A model generated the notes under the pieces. The model did no database searches. It was given only the letters and a program-made list of their open reading frames with translations, and was not told the origin of the DNA. From Aliivibrio sp. EL58 (lineage in GTDB: Bacteria; Pseudomonadota; Gammaproteobacteria; Enterobacterales; Vibrionaceae), in NCBI RefSeq assembly GCF_900312675.1, contig NZ_OMPC01000009.1, positions 992,001 to 1,056,000 of the forward strand: a DNA stretch of 64,000 nucleotides, given 5' to 3'. Made by a program: the position numbers and the translations under genes. This document shows positions 26,442 to 34,697 of the stretch, one piece after another. Within the stretch, counting starts at the first letter, position 1; every line of letters begins with the position of its first letter.

Positions 26442-26888
26442 ATGAAAAAATTATTAGTGGCTGTATCTTTACCTGTATTAATGGCTGCATGTGCAAGCAA
26501 TGGCGACAACCTAATGGCTGACACTCAAGTTTCAGCAGATATGCTTCAACACCACAACTGGCAGTTAACTCAAGTTGACGGTAAAGACGTTGCTACTCCT
26601 GAAAAAATGGAAGCACCACGTCTTGAGATTGGCGAGAAAATGACAGCTAATGGTAACGCTGGCTGTAACAACTTCTTTGGCCAAGGCGAGCTAAATGAAG
26701 AAGGTCAATTCCGCATTGAAAAAATGGGAATGACAATGAAAATGTGTATGGGTGATGTGATGACAACTGAACAAGTTATGTCTAGCACTCTATCTACATG
26801 GAGCGACATTACGCTTACTAAAGAAAACTTGATCCTTAAAGGTCAAGAGCACGAATTAACATTCACACTGCGTGATTGGGTAAACTAA
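26442..26888 (+). CDS. META-domain lipoprotein (HslJ-like)
   Basis: A 148-residue lipoprotein: signal MKKLLVAVSLPVLMAAC with the lipid cysteine at about residue 17. The META domain is seen in HHNWQLTQVDGKDV, then ANGNAGCNNFFGQG and a C-terminal LILKGQEHELTFTLRDW. HslJ-like proteins are heat-inducible outer-membrane lipoproteins linked to novobiocin resistance in E. coli; the actual role is unknown. AGGAG precedes the ATG. It converges with the aryl-polyene operon on a shared terminator. Confidence 0.82.
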   Translation: MKKLLVAVSLPVLMAACASNGDNLMADTQVSADMLQHHNWQLTQVDGKDVATPEKMEAPRLEIGEKMTANGNAGCNNFFGQGELNEEGQFRIEKMGMTMKMCMGDVMTTEQVMSSTLSTWSDITLTKENLILKGQEHELTFTLRDWVN

Positions 26889-26941
26889 TCAATCAGATCG
26901 TGTAACTTATTCTATCTTCGATCTAACCAATCTGAAGATAC

Positions 26942-26978
26942 AAAAAAACCGGTGAATTCCCCTCACCGGTTTTTTCTT
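26942..26978. terminator. Bidirectional terminator between the META gene and the APE operon
   Basis: AAAAAACCGGTGA pairs perfectly with TCACCGGTTTTTT around a seven-base loop. A and T tracts on either side allow it to end both the plus-strand META gene and the long minus-strand aryl-polyene operon, whose last stop is at 27015. Confidence 0.93.
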
Positions 26979-27014
26979 ATCTGTTATTTCAAATTTATCA
27001 CTTAAAAAGAAAAA

Positions 27015-28250
27015 CTACGCTTCAGTCCAACGCTTAAAAATAAGTGATGTGTTAATGCCACCAAAAGCAAAGTTATTGCTCATGATGTAATTGCAATCAA
27101 TCTCGCGACCTGCGCCTGTGATGTAATCCAACTTGCCACAACGCTCATCAACATTGTTCAAGTTCAAGGTTGGGCTAAACCAATTGTTACGCATCATCTC
27201 TATCGATAACCACGCTTCAATTGCACCACAAGCCCCTAATGTATGGCCAAAGTAAGACTTCAGTGAACTGATTGGCATCGATGAACCAAATACGTTTTCT
27301 GTGGCTGTACTCTCTGCAATATCACCACGTTCAGTTGCGGTACCATGAGCCGATACATAACCAATGCTCTCTGGCGACAAGTTTGCGTCTTTTAATGACA
27401 TTTCCATACATAGTTGCATGGTTTCCATTTGAGGCTGTGTTACGTGGGCTGCATCACAGTTACTCGCAAAGCCAACTAACTCAGCATAGATGGTTGCACC
27501 ACGAGCTTTGGCGTGTTCATATTCTTCTAATACTAATGCACCTGCCCCTTCGCCAATCACTAGACCATCTCGGTCTTGATCATATGGGCTTGGTGAGGTT
27601 TTAGGTTCATCATTTTTTAAGCTTGTTGCAAACAGAGTATCAAATACCGCAGATTCTGTTGGGCATAACTCTTCAGCACCACCAGCAACCATTGCGGTTT
27701 GGTAACCATGTTTAATGGCTTCATACGCATAACCAATCGCTTGGCTACCTGACGTACACGCACTGCTGGTTGGGATAACACGACCACGTAAACCAAAGAA
27801 CAAACCAACGTTTACCGCAGCTGTGTGAGGCATCATTTTTACGTAAGTCGTTGCTGTAATCGCTTTGGTACTTTTCTCACTCAGCATGACACCGAATGCA
27901 CCAACAGCGTCTGTTGAACCTGTCGATGAACCAAAAGCAATACCGGTTTGTCCATTGGTTAAAACGTCATTACCAATCAAACCACTCTGCTCTAGTGCCT
28001 GCTCAGAAGCAACTGTAGATAGTAGTGACACTCGGCCCATTGAACGGATCTTCTTACGGGTGTAATGCTTTGGTAACGTAAAGTCACCAATCGGTGCAGC
28101 AAGCTTTGTATTTAGGCCATCATAAACCTCAAAGCTTGGCATATATTGAGTGGCATTTTCACACTTACGAAGGTTTTCGCCTACGGTGTTCCAATCACTG
28201 CCTAGGGCTGTCACGCCAGACATGCCTGTAACAACTACACGACGACTCAT
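27015..28250 (-). CDS. apeR: Aryl-polyene beta-ketoacyl-ACP synthase ApeR
   Basis: A 411-residue FabF-like ketosynthase with the full Cys-His-His triad: SSACTSGSQAIG (cysteine near residue 165), SAHGTAT (near 302) and YFGHTLGACGAIE (near 337). It is the last gene of the operon, after the ketoreductase with a four-base ATGA overlap. In APE systems two ketosynthases, partnered by a chain-length-factor-like protein, extend the aryl starter with malonyl units; ApeR is the second of them. The exact division of labour between ApeO and ApeR cannot be read from sequence. Confidence 0.85.
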   Translation of the reverse strand: MSRRVVVTGMSGVTALGSDWNTVGENLRKCENATQYMPSFEVYDGLNTKLAAPIGDFTLPKHYTRKKIRSMGRVSLLSTVASEQALEQSGLIGNDVLTNGQTGIAFGSSTGSTDAVGAFGVMLSEKSTKAITATTYVKMMPHTAAVNVGLFFGLRGRVIPTSSACTSGSQAIGYAYEAIKHGYQTAMVAGGAEELCPTESAVFDTLFATSLKNDEPKTSPSPYDQDRDGLVIGEGAGALVLEEYEHAKARGATIYAELVGFASNCDAAHVTQPQMETMQLCMEMSLKDANLSPESIGYVSAHGTATERGDIAESTATENVFGSSMPISSLKSYFGHTLGACGAIEAWLSIEMMRNNWFSPTLNLNNVDERCGKLDYITGAGREIDCNYIMSNNFAFGGINTSLIFKRWTEA

Positions 28251-28972
28251 ACTAAACCACCATTGATTGAAATAACTTGGCGAGTCACATAACCCGCAAC
28301 ATCTGACATTAGGTAGCTGACAAGACCTGCGACTTCTTCTGGATCACCCATACGACGCAGTGGCACTTGTGGCAAGGCATGTTCTTTTACATGTTCATCA
28401 ACCATACCGGTATCAATCAAACCTGGAGCGACACAGTTTACGGTAATTTTTCGTTTCGCTAATTCTAATGCTAACGATTTAGTCGCCCCAATCACACCCG
28501 CTTTAGCGGCGCTGTAGTTAGTTTGACCACGGTTACCTACAATGCCCGAGACTGACGCTAGTGTCACAATACGGCCACCTTTACGCAGTTGAACCATAGG
28601 CATTACGCAAGGATGAAGTACATTATAGAAACTGTCTAAATTGGTATGAATTACCCCATCCCACTCTTCTTCTGTCATTGCTGGGAATGCTGTATCACGA
28701 GTAATACCCGCATTACTCACAACGCCATAATACGCACCATGAGTTTCAATATCGTTTTCTAATCTCTCTTTACACTGTGCGCGATTACTAATATCAAATT
28801 GAATTAAACGGCCTGAACCGCCGTTTTCTTCAATCGTCGCCAATGTTTGTTCTGCGCCTGCTTGATCACTCATATAGTGAACAACTACATAAAACCCATC
28901 TTTTGCTAGCTGCTCTGAGATAGCGCGACCAATACCTTTACTGGCTCCGGTCACTAATACTTGTCTTGTCAT
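28247..28972 (-). CDS. apeQ: Aryl-polyene 3-ketoacyl-ACP reductase ApeQ
   Basis: A 241-residue FabG-like short-chain dehydrogenase. It has the NADPH motif VTGASKGIGRAI, NAGITRD, the catalytic serine region VTLASVSGIVGNRG, YSAAKAG with Tyr and Lys, and CVAPGLIDTGM. It would reduce the beta-keto group after each condensation in polyene assembly. It starts 8 bases after the ApeP stop and overlaps ApeR by four bases. It is not the housekeeping fabG, which lies in a different neighbourhood in vibrios. Confidence 0.87.
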   Translation of the reverse strand: MTRQVLVTGASKGIGRAISEQLAKDGFYVVVHYMSDQAGAEQTLATIEENGGSGRLIQFDISNRAQCKERLENDIETHGAYYGVVSNAGITRDTAFPAMTEEEWDGVIHTNLDSFYNVLHPCVMPMVQLRKGGRIVTLASVSGIVGNRGQTNYSAAKAGVIGATKSLALELAKRKITVNCVAPGLIDTGMVDEHVKEHALPQVPLRRMGDPEEVAGLVSYLMSDVAGYVTRQVISINGGLV

Positions 28973-28980
28973 GGTTCCCT

Positions 28981-29451
28981 CTACTGCTTATCTTGCTTAG
29001 GAGCGAGAAGCTCTTCTAATTTTTCTTCTGTTGGTACAAATACATTAAGCTGGCTCGAAGCTACTTGCTGACCATTTGATTCAATATAGCAACTGAATAC
29101 TGCCATGCCATTATTCTCAAGTACTTGCTCTGCAAAAATGTCGAGTGTGTCGCCTTGTTGAAATTCACTGCACTCTGCTTTGTATTTTCGGCTGCCAAGC
29201 AAAAAGCCTATCGGTGACTTATTGCCTTTTTTCCATGCGTGGTAACCAGACCACCCTGCAACACTTTGTGCCATGAACTCAATACCAACCCACGCAGGAA
29301 TGGTTTTTGTTTCATGATTAAAGAAAATATTCTGCTCGCTAATGGTCACTCTGCAGTGAATAGACAACTCTTGTACATCAATCAACTCATCAACTAAAGC
29401 TAATGGCATATCATGAGGCAAAAGGTCGATTAAATCTGGAATATGGCTCAT
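28981..29451 (-). CDS. apeP: Aryl-polyene hotdog-fold dehydratase ApeP
   Basis: A 156-residue hotdog protein like those annotated as predicted 3-hydroxylacyl-ACP dehydratases. The central helix region PAWVGIEFMAQSVAGWSGYH and GFLLGSRKYKAEC fit the fold. It begins inside the last codons of ApeO (four-base overlap). With ApeI it would remove water from each hydroxyacyl intermediate and so create the conjugated double bonds. Confidence 0.8.
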   Translation of the reverse strand: MSHIPDLIDLLPHDMPLALVDELIDVQELSIHCRVTISEQNIFFNHETKTIPAWVGIEFMAQSVAGWSGYHAWKKGNKSPIGFLLGSRKYKAECSEFQQGDTLDIFAEQVLENNGMAVFSCYIESNGQQVASSQLNVFVPTEEKLEELLAPKQDKQ

Positions 29452-30638
29452 GAATGATACCCAAAAATTAAACTAATATTGTTGCCACCAAAAGCAAAAG
29501 AGTTACTGATGATCGCTTTCTTTTCTAAACTCTGGCTTTGAACTAAGTTAATCTCGGCTAATTCAGGATCAATCTCACCATCGTTGATTTGCGCAGGTAA
29601 TGCTAAATTGAATTTTAGTATATGCCAACAAATTGAAGCCTCAATAATACCAGCCGCCCCTAACGTATGCCCAGTTAATGGCTTGGTTGAACTGATTGGC
29701 GTTTGAGAACCAAAAACAGCATGCGCAGCTTTCGATTCCATTGCATCGTTCAATGGTGTCGCTGTACCGTGAGCATTAATATAACCAATGTCCGTAACAT
29801 TAAGCCCTGCATCTTTTAAGGCTTTTTCCATCGCTTCTATCGCGCCTTTTCCTTCTGGATGAGGGGCTGAGATATGATGTGCATCTGAGCTATCACCTGC
29901 GCCTAATAGAGCAATGGGATCATCGGAGTCTTTTTGTTCTGCGCTCAGTAGCATATACGCACTTGCTTCACCGATGTTAATTCCTTTTCTATTCGGACTA
30001 AATGGTAAACAAGGTGTATTTGATAACGCTTCAAGGCTATTAAAACCGTTTAGCGTTAACTTACATAACGTATCTGTGCCACCAACGATAACCGCATCCA
30101 CAAAGCCTGATTTTAATAATCGCTTTGCCGATAAAAAAACACGACCGCTAGAAGAACACGCCGTCGAAATTGCATACGTTGGGCCTGTAAGTTCTAAATA
30201 CTCTGCAATAAATTCCGCAGGATTACCCAACTCTTGCTTATGGTAATGATAGCCATCAGAAAACTCACCAGAATTTAGCTTTGCGCTAAGTGCGACTTCA
30301 CCATCAGAGATCCCAGAAGTACTTGTTCCTACTACCACCGCAATACGATCAGCGCCGTACTTTTCTTTTGCTTGCTGAATTTGATCTTCGATTTGCTGTA
30401 ATGCTGAGAGCACTAATTGATTATTCCGAGTATCAAATGCGGCTAAACGTGATGGAACGGTAGGCAGCTCACCTTCCGCTTTTCCAACAACGGTCGATTT
30501 TCCATCATTTAGCCAACCATCTTCTGCTCTCATTGATGGCGCTTTGGTGCCTTGAAGAGTCTGATGGATATCAGCTATCTCTTTGCCTAATGCGGAATGC
30601 GAACCACAGGCATGAATATATACAGGAAATTCGCTCAT
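29448..30638 (-). CDS. apeO: Aryl-polyene beta-ketoacyl-ACP synthase ApeO
   Basis: A 396-residue ketosynthase with intact triad: ISTACSSSGRVFLSAKRLL, INAHGTATPLND and TGHTLGAAGIIEA. It is similar to ApeR in overall plan and belongs to the FabB/FabF superfamily. It follows the lipoprotein gene by five bases. In characterised APE systems ApeO works with ApeC as a ketosynthase/chain-length-factor pair to elongate the aryl-polyene; that is family knowledge, not shown here. Confidence 0.85.
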   Translation of the reverse strand: MSEFPVYIHACGSHSALGKEIADIHQTLQGTKAPSMRAEDGWLNDGKSTVVGKAEGELPTVPSRLAAFDTRNNQLVLSALQQIEDQIQQAKEKYGADRIAVVVGTSTSGISDGEVALSAKLNSGEFSDGYHYHKQELGNPAEFIAEYLELTGPTYAISTACSSSGRVFLSAKRLLKSGFVDAVIVGGTDTLCKLTLNGFNSLEALSNTPCLPFSPNRKGINIGEASAYMLLSAEQKDSDDPIALLGAGDSSDAHHISAPHPEGKGAIEAMEKALKDAGLNVTDIGYINAHGTATPLNDAMESKAAHAVFGSQTPISSTKPLTGHTLGAAGIIEASICWHILKFNLALPAQINDGEIDPELAEINLVQSQSLEKKAIISNSFAFGGNNISLIFGYHS

Positions 30639-30643
30639 TTTAT

Positions 30644-31273
30644 TTATCCATTATTCTTTTGAGTTTGTGCTTCTTGCGAATGTGAAAACGTTTTTATGGT
30701 AATAATATAGCCCAAGTGAGGGCTGCTTAGCGTGATATCACCACTCAGCTTGTCTTGGATTGAATCATAACGAGCATCAAGGATAATATTACCCGACTCA
30801 TCACGCAGTATGCGATGGTTTCCATTTTCGCTTAACTGCCAATTGATACTATTCAATGATGACTGCCACGCATCCAGCGGCCACAAGGTAATCATGACAT
30901 TAAATAATACTTGCTCTGGAGGCGGGAGTGTATCCGCAAGCCCTGCCATCACATAGGTTTCTAAGGTTAGACCGTCATAATCTAAACTCAATAGACGAGA
31001 GCCCCATGAAGCAAAACCAGCAAGAACAAGGTCATTACCAGTTAACTGTAATTGAACAGGAAGTTGTTGTTTAGAACCTTGAAACTCAACCGAGATCAGC
31101 TGACTCAACGATAAATCACTACCATATTGCTCTGGCTGAGGTAGCGTAACAAAGGTTCCTTGAGCCACCTCAACTTGATTAGGCTGTTTGATCGGTTTTG
31201 ATGCACATCCCATAAGGATAAACGATAAAATAAAGACACTAAAATAACGGAGTGTTAACGGCTTACTCTGCAT
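30644..31273 (-). CDS. APE-cluster lipoprotein (DUF3261-like)
   Basis: A 209-residue lipoprotein: signal YFSVFILSFILMGC with the lipid cysteine near residue 23. The rest is a beta-rich LolB-like domain resembling DUF3261. Together with the upstream LolA-like protein and MMPL exporter it forms a Lol-like export set that probably delivers the lipid-bound polyene to the outer membrane. Its start overlaps the MMPL stop by one base. In operon order it corresponds to apeN. Confidence 0.75.
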   Translation of the reverse strand: MQSKPLTLRYFSVFILSFILMGCASKPIKQPNQVEVAQGTFVTLPQPEQYGSDLSLSQLISVEFQGSKQQLPVQLQLTGNDLVLAGFASWGSRLLSLDYDGLTLETYVMAGLADTLPPPEQVLFNVMITLWPLDAWQSSLNSINWQLSENGNHRILRDESGNIILDARYDSIQDKLSGDITLSSPHLGYIITIKTFSHSQEAQTQKNNG

Positions 31274-33609
31274 TATTTATCCCTTTTACTGTGAGTATGA
31301 GAGGGTGTTAATTGACTGAGTGGTGCAAGTAACCAAGCGACAATGATACCTGTTAATACCGTGATACCAAAACTGTGGATCGCTTGGGTTTCACTTAATG
31401 CCAATAATCCAAAAGAAAGAATGGTCGTTAGTGCCGATAAGGAAATCGCCAATAAGGTACTTTCTTTATGAGAGTTATCTGCTTGCTTGTTCTGCTCAGC
31501 AAAAAAGAGTGTGTAATCTATCCCTATTCCTAAAATCAGCATTAACGCTAATAAGTTAAACAGATTTAATGGCACGCCTGTTAATACTGTCACCGCAAGG
31601 CCTGCACAACCTGCGATAAACGGAGGCAGTACAATTAAGAACGCTTGTTTGATTTTATAGCGAGGCAATAGCAGTAAAAAAATTGCTGCATACGCCATTA
31701 GTAACAGTTCCGTAATTCGTTGGCGGTATTGAGCAAATAAAGTGGAAATCTCTTCGGCTTTATTGAGATAGGTCGCGTCGTTATTTTTAGCAAACTCACT
31801 CAATGTTGCACTGTCTACCTCTTGATTAAAGGTTATCACCGAAGCAAATACATCATCAATATGACCAAGCCACAAAAAGCCTACGGTTTCTGATATTGGT
31901 GATGCTAAAAACCCTTCAATCGTTAGAGCTTGATACGGTTGTAATGCTGACAGTGCTTGCTTTTGCTGTATCACTTTTTGATAAGCATCTGCTTGCTGTT
32001 CATATAAATCAGTAACGAGTTGATAGTTCTCTTGCTGTGTTTTTTGTGATGGTACATAACGGCTGATGGATTGGAAACCACCAAAGTCACCACTCTGCTC
32101 AAGCTTATCTGATACTCGCTCTAACTTTTGTAATAACGCTTCTTCTGTCTTTGCTCTAACCAACAATAATTGTTGAGATCCGCCAACACCGGTAATGGCT
32201 TTTATCTCTCTTTCTTGCTGCTGTAATGCTTGAGGCAGTGCTTGAAGTTGGCGAATATCATCATCGTATTTCGCCTGTGTTACTCCAAATACTGAAGCGA
32301 TTAAAAGGCTAAATGGCAGTACTAAGCGGATAAGCGGTTGTTGCCATACCAATAGCCATTGACTAAGCGCTCGTTGAGCAGGAATAACATGGTGCTTGCT
32401 CGGCTTACTGGCTAATACCGGATACCAACAGACAACGGTAAAATAAGCGGCGGTTAAGCCAATCGCAGAAAAGAGGGATAATTGCTGTAAGCCAGGGAAC
32501 GGCGCAATCAACATGCCAAGATAGCCAATTAAACTGGTAATTAAGCCCAGTGTGATTGCAGGTAAAAGCTGTTTAATGCCTTCGACAGAGTTCCACTTAG
32601 CTCCGGCATTTAAACGATCGGTTAAGAAGTGAAATGCATAATCTATCGAGACACCAATTAAACTGGCACCAAATACCAAACTAAATAAATGAATAGAACC
32701 AAATAAGCTAATGGTTAATACATAGGCACAGAATAAGCCTGTGGTAATGGATAACAGGGCTAACGCTAATGGTAACGTACTGCGATAGACCACCAAAACC
32801 AGTACAAAAATACCAATTAATGAGCCCAGACCTATAGTACTGATCTCGCCTTTTGCACTCTCTGTTCCATGAGCTGCATAAAAGATAACGCCAGTATGTT
32901 GAATATCAACGTCAAACTGGGTTTCTATCTTCTGCTCTACTGTCAGTAAATCAGGTAATTGCTGCTGTAAAGAGAGCTGATAGGATGATCCGGCAAGATC
33001 GGCGGTGATCACGATGTATTTCTGTTGATCCACCATGGCTGTTAAGTAACCATTCTCAATTTGGATATTACCTGAGCTTTGAACCAAGCCTGATAAATAA
33101 TCTCGAAACAGTAAAAAGGGATCACTTTCTAACTCAGCGCCAGTGACACCAGAAAAAGGATTGTATAGCGCATGCAACACTTGCTGTATTTGCTGCTCTG
33201 GTTTATCGGTTAACTGCTGTTTCTGTTTCTCACTTAACAATTGCGCTCGTGCAGGAAAGTAGTATTGACCCCACGCTTGCTGCTGATTTTCACTCACCGT
33301 TGCCGTCACTGAATCAAACATAGGCAATTCAGTTAAGGCTTGGCTAAAATTATCAACCGCTGTAATCAGTGTTTTATCTTGGCCCTGCGTTTGATGTACG
33401 ACAAACACCACTTTATCACTCATGGTGTTGGCAATATTATCAAAGGCTTGTTGAGCGACCGGATCTTGTTGATTATCTGGCAGTAGCGCTAGAATATTAG
33501 TTTCAATCGGTAATGCGCCTTTGGTGCTGGCTTGATAGCCAAACACACCTAAGATTATCAGCAATACCAATGACCAAATTAACGCCAGCAAACGCGGTTT
33601 CATTATCAT
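31273..33609 (-). CDS. MMPL/RND-family exporter of the APE cluster
   Basis: A 778-residue inner-membrane protein with two repeats of a membrane helix, a large periplasmic loop (about residues 35-250 and 435-640) and five helices. GVSIDYAFHFLTDRL and GIGIDYTLFFAEQ are the paired RND 'GxxxDY' motifs carrying the proton-relay aspartates. It would move the polyene lipid from the inner membrane to the LolA-like carrier. The ATG at 33609 or 33603 could be the start. In operon order it corresponds to apeM. Confidence 0.83.
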   Translation of the reverse strand: MIMKPRLLALIWSLVLLIILGVFGYQASTKGALPIETNILALLPDNQQDPVAQQAFDNIANTMSDKVVFVVHQTQGQDKTLITAVDNFSQALTELPMFDSVTATVSENQQQAWGQYYFPARAQLLSEKQKQQLTDKPEQQIQQVLHALYNPFSGVTGAELESDPFLLFRDYLSGLVQSSGNIQIENGYLTAMVDQQKYIVITADLAGSSYQLSLQQQLPDLLTVEQKIETQFDVDIQHTGVIFYAAHGTESAKGEISTIGLGSLIGIFVLVLVVYRSTLPLALALLSITTGLFCAYVLTISLFGSIHLFSLVFGASLIGVSIDYAFHFLTDRLNAGAKWNSVEGIKQLLPAITLGLITSLIGYLGMLIAPFPGLQQLSLFSAIGLTAAYFTVVCWYPVLASKPSKHHVIPAQRALSQWLLVWQQPLIRLVLPFSLLIASVFGVTQAKYDDDIRQLQALPQALQQQEREIKAITGVGGSQQLLLVRAKTEEALLQKLERVSDKLEQSGDFGGFQSISRYVPSQKTQQENYQLVTDLYEQQADAYQKVIQQKQALSALQPYQALTIEGFLASPISETVGFLWLGHIDDVFASVITFNQEVDSATLSEFAKNNDATYLNKAEEISTLFAQYRQRITELLLMAYAAIFLLLLPRYKIKQAFLIVLPPFIAGCAGLAVTVLTGVPLNLFNLLALMLILGIGIDYTLFFAEQNKQADNSHKESTLLAISLSALTTILSFGLLALSETQAIHSFGITVLTGIIVAWLLAPLSQLTPSHTHSKRDK

Positions 33610-33622
33610 CTATTTAATTCCG

Positions 33623-34243
33623 TTAGAAGGCAAATGCAGCTAACTCTTTTTCAGTTAAGGTGTTTGGTTGAGTGGATTGTTGAGTAAATACCATTTCAGT
33701 AACATCACCACGAACTTCGCTTAATACGACTCGGTTCAGATACTGCCCACCTTCAATTTTAATCGATTTAAATACACTATCGATTGGCGAAGTTTTTGGT
33801 ATAAGTAACAATGTCCAAACGTCTTTCTCGCCTGAGAGTTGCAATGTAAAATTCTCTTTTATCGCATCGGTATCGCCTTTAAATAGAGACAAGAATAGAC
33901 GCGTAAAATAGAAAGCCATCGGGTTCTCAGAATCATTCATTACTTGAGCTTCACCATTAATAGACTGGCGAAGTTTGTTCTGAGTTAATGTTAGATTAAT
34001 TGGAAATGGCTTGGTTTGTTGCCACAACAGCCCTTTTTCATGATCCAACAAAAAAGTGCCTGATGTCGATAAAGGCTGATTAAACATCTGCATGGTTCGA
34101 ACTTGCTGAAACTCACCACGAACCAGTGTCGATTGCGCTAATTGCTGTTGTAAATCACTAATGCCAAAAGCAAAGCTATTCACGCTAAACAATAAAAAGA
34201 TCGCAGCAATCCATAATGCACAGCGATGTTGACGATTAACCAT
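33623..34243 (-). CDS. LolA-like periplasmic carrier of the APE cluster
   Basis: A 206-residue exported protein with signal sequence (LWIAAIFLLFSVNSFAF) and the LolA pattern VRGEFQQVRTMQMFNQPLST followed by GTFLLDHEKGLLWQQTKPFP. The chromosomal lolA has a different neighbourhood, so this is a dedicated paralogue for carrying the polyene lipid across the periplasm. It overlaps the thioesterase gene by eight bases. In operon order it corresponds to apeL. Confidence 0.8.
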   Translation of the reverse strand: MVNRQHRCALWIAAIFLLFSVNSFAFGISDLQQQLAQSTLVRGEFQQVRTMQMFNQPLSTSGTFLLDHEKGLLWQQTKPFPINLTLTQNKLRQSINGEAQVMNDSENPMAFYFTRLFLSLFKGDTDAIKENFTLQLSGEKDVWTLLLIPKTSPIDSVFKSIKIEGGQYLNRVVLSEVRGDVTEMVFTQQSTQPNTLTEKELAAFAF

Positions 34244-34697
34244 GTTGGTAGGCCTCTACTTTATCCGTAAATATACGAGGTGATACAAAACACATCTCTT
34301 CAGTTTCAATTGAAACAGCGACTTGCATCGTATGAGCTTTTGTCATTCTAACGCCTGAGTCGGCATCATAAATGACGTAATCTACACGCATACGATTTTC
34401 CCATTCTGTTAATGTTGCCACCACGCGAATGGTGTGATCATAAGGAATGGATTTTACATATTTCACACGAGTGTCAATGATGGGCCAAACATAGCCTGAC
34501 GCCATCATATCTCGGTAGCTATACCCTATCTTCTCAAGCATTTCATGGCGTGCTTTTTCGAAGAAACGAAAATAATTACCGTGATACACCACGCCCATAG
34601 GATCTGCATCCTGAAAGGCGGTGGTGATCAACACTTCTGCACTTAATACGTGAGTATTCCCTTCAGCACCTTCAGCATTAACTACAGAGTTTGACAT
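34236..34697 (-). CDS. apeK: Acyl-CoA/ACP thioesterase (4HBT/YbgC-like) ApeK
   Basis: A 153-residue hotdog thioesterase. DADPMGVVYHGNYFRFFEKAR is the 4-hydroxybenzoyl-CoA-thioesterase motif with the active aspartate, and RVKYVKSIPYDHTIRV follows. The ATG at 34697 shares its A with the stop codon of the ammonia-lyase gene (TAATG), which favours it over the in-frame TTG at 34712 and implies coupled translation. It may release or proof-read aryl-polyene thioesters. Confidence 0.83.
   Translation of the reverse strand: MSNSVVNAEGAEGNTHVLSAEVLITTAFQDADPMGVVYHGNYFRFFEKARHEMLEKIGYSYRDMMASGYVWPIIDTRVKYVKSIPYDHTIRVVATLTEWENRMRVDYVIYDADSGVRMTKAHTMQVAVSIETEEMCFVSPRIFTDKVEAYQHG

Noticed and set aside
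27015-30638. Housekeeping fatty-acid synthesis operon (fabB/F/G)
   Set aside because: Two ketosynthases, an aryl-type ligase, an ammonia-lyase and an export set are not part of the fab locus; plsX, fabD and acpP are absent.
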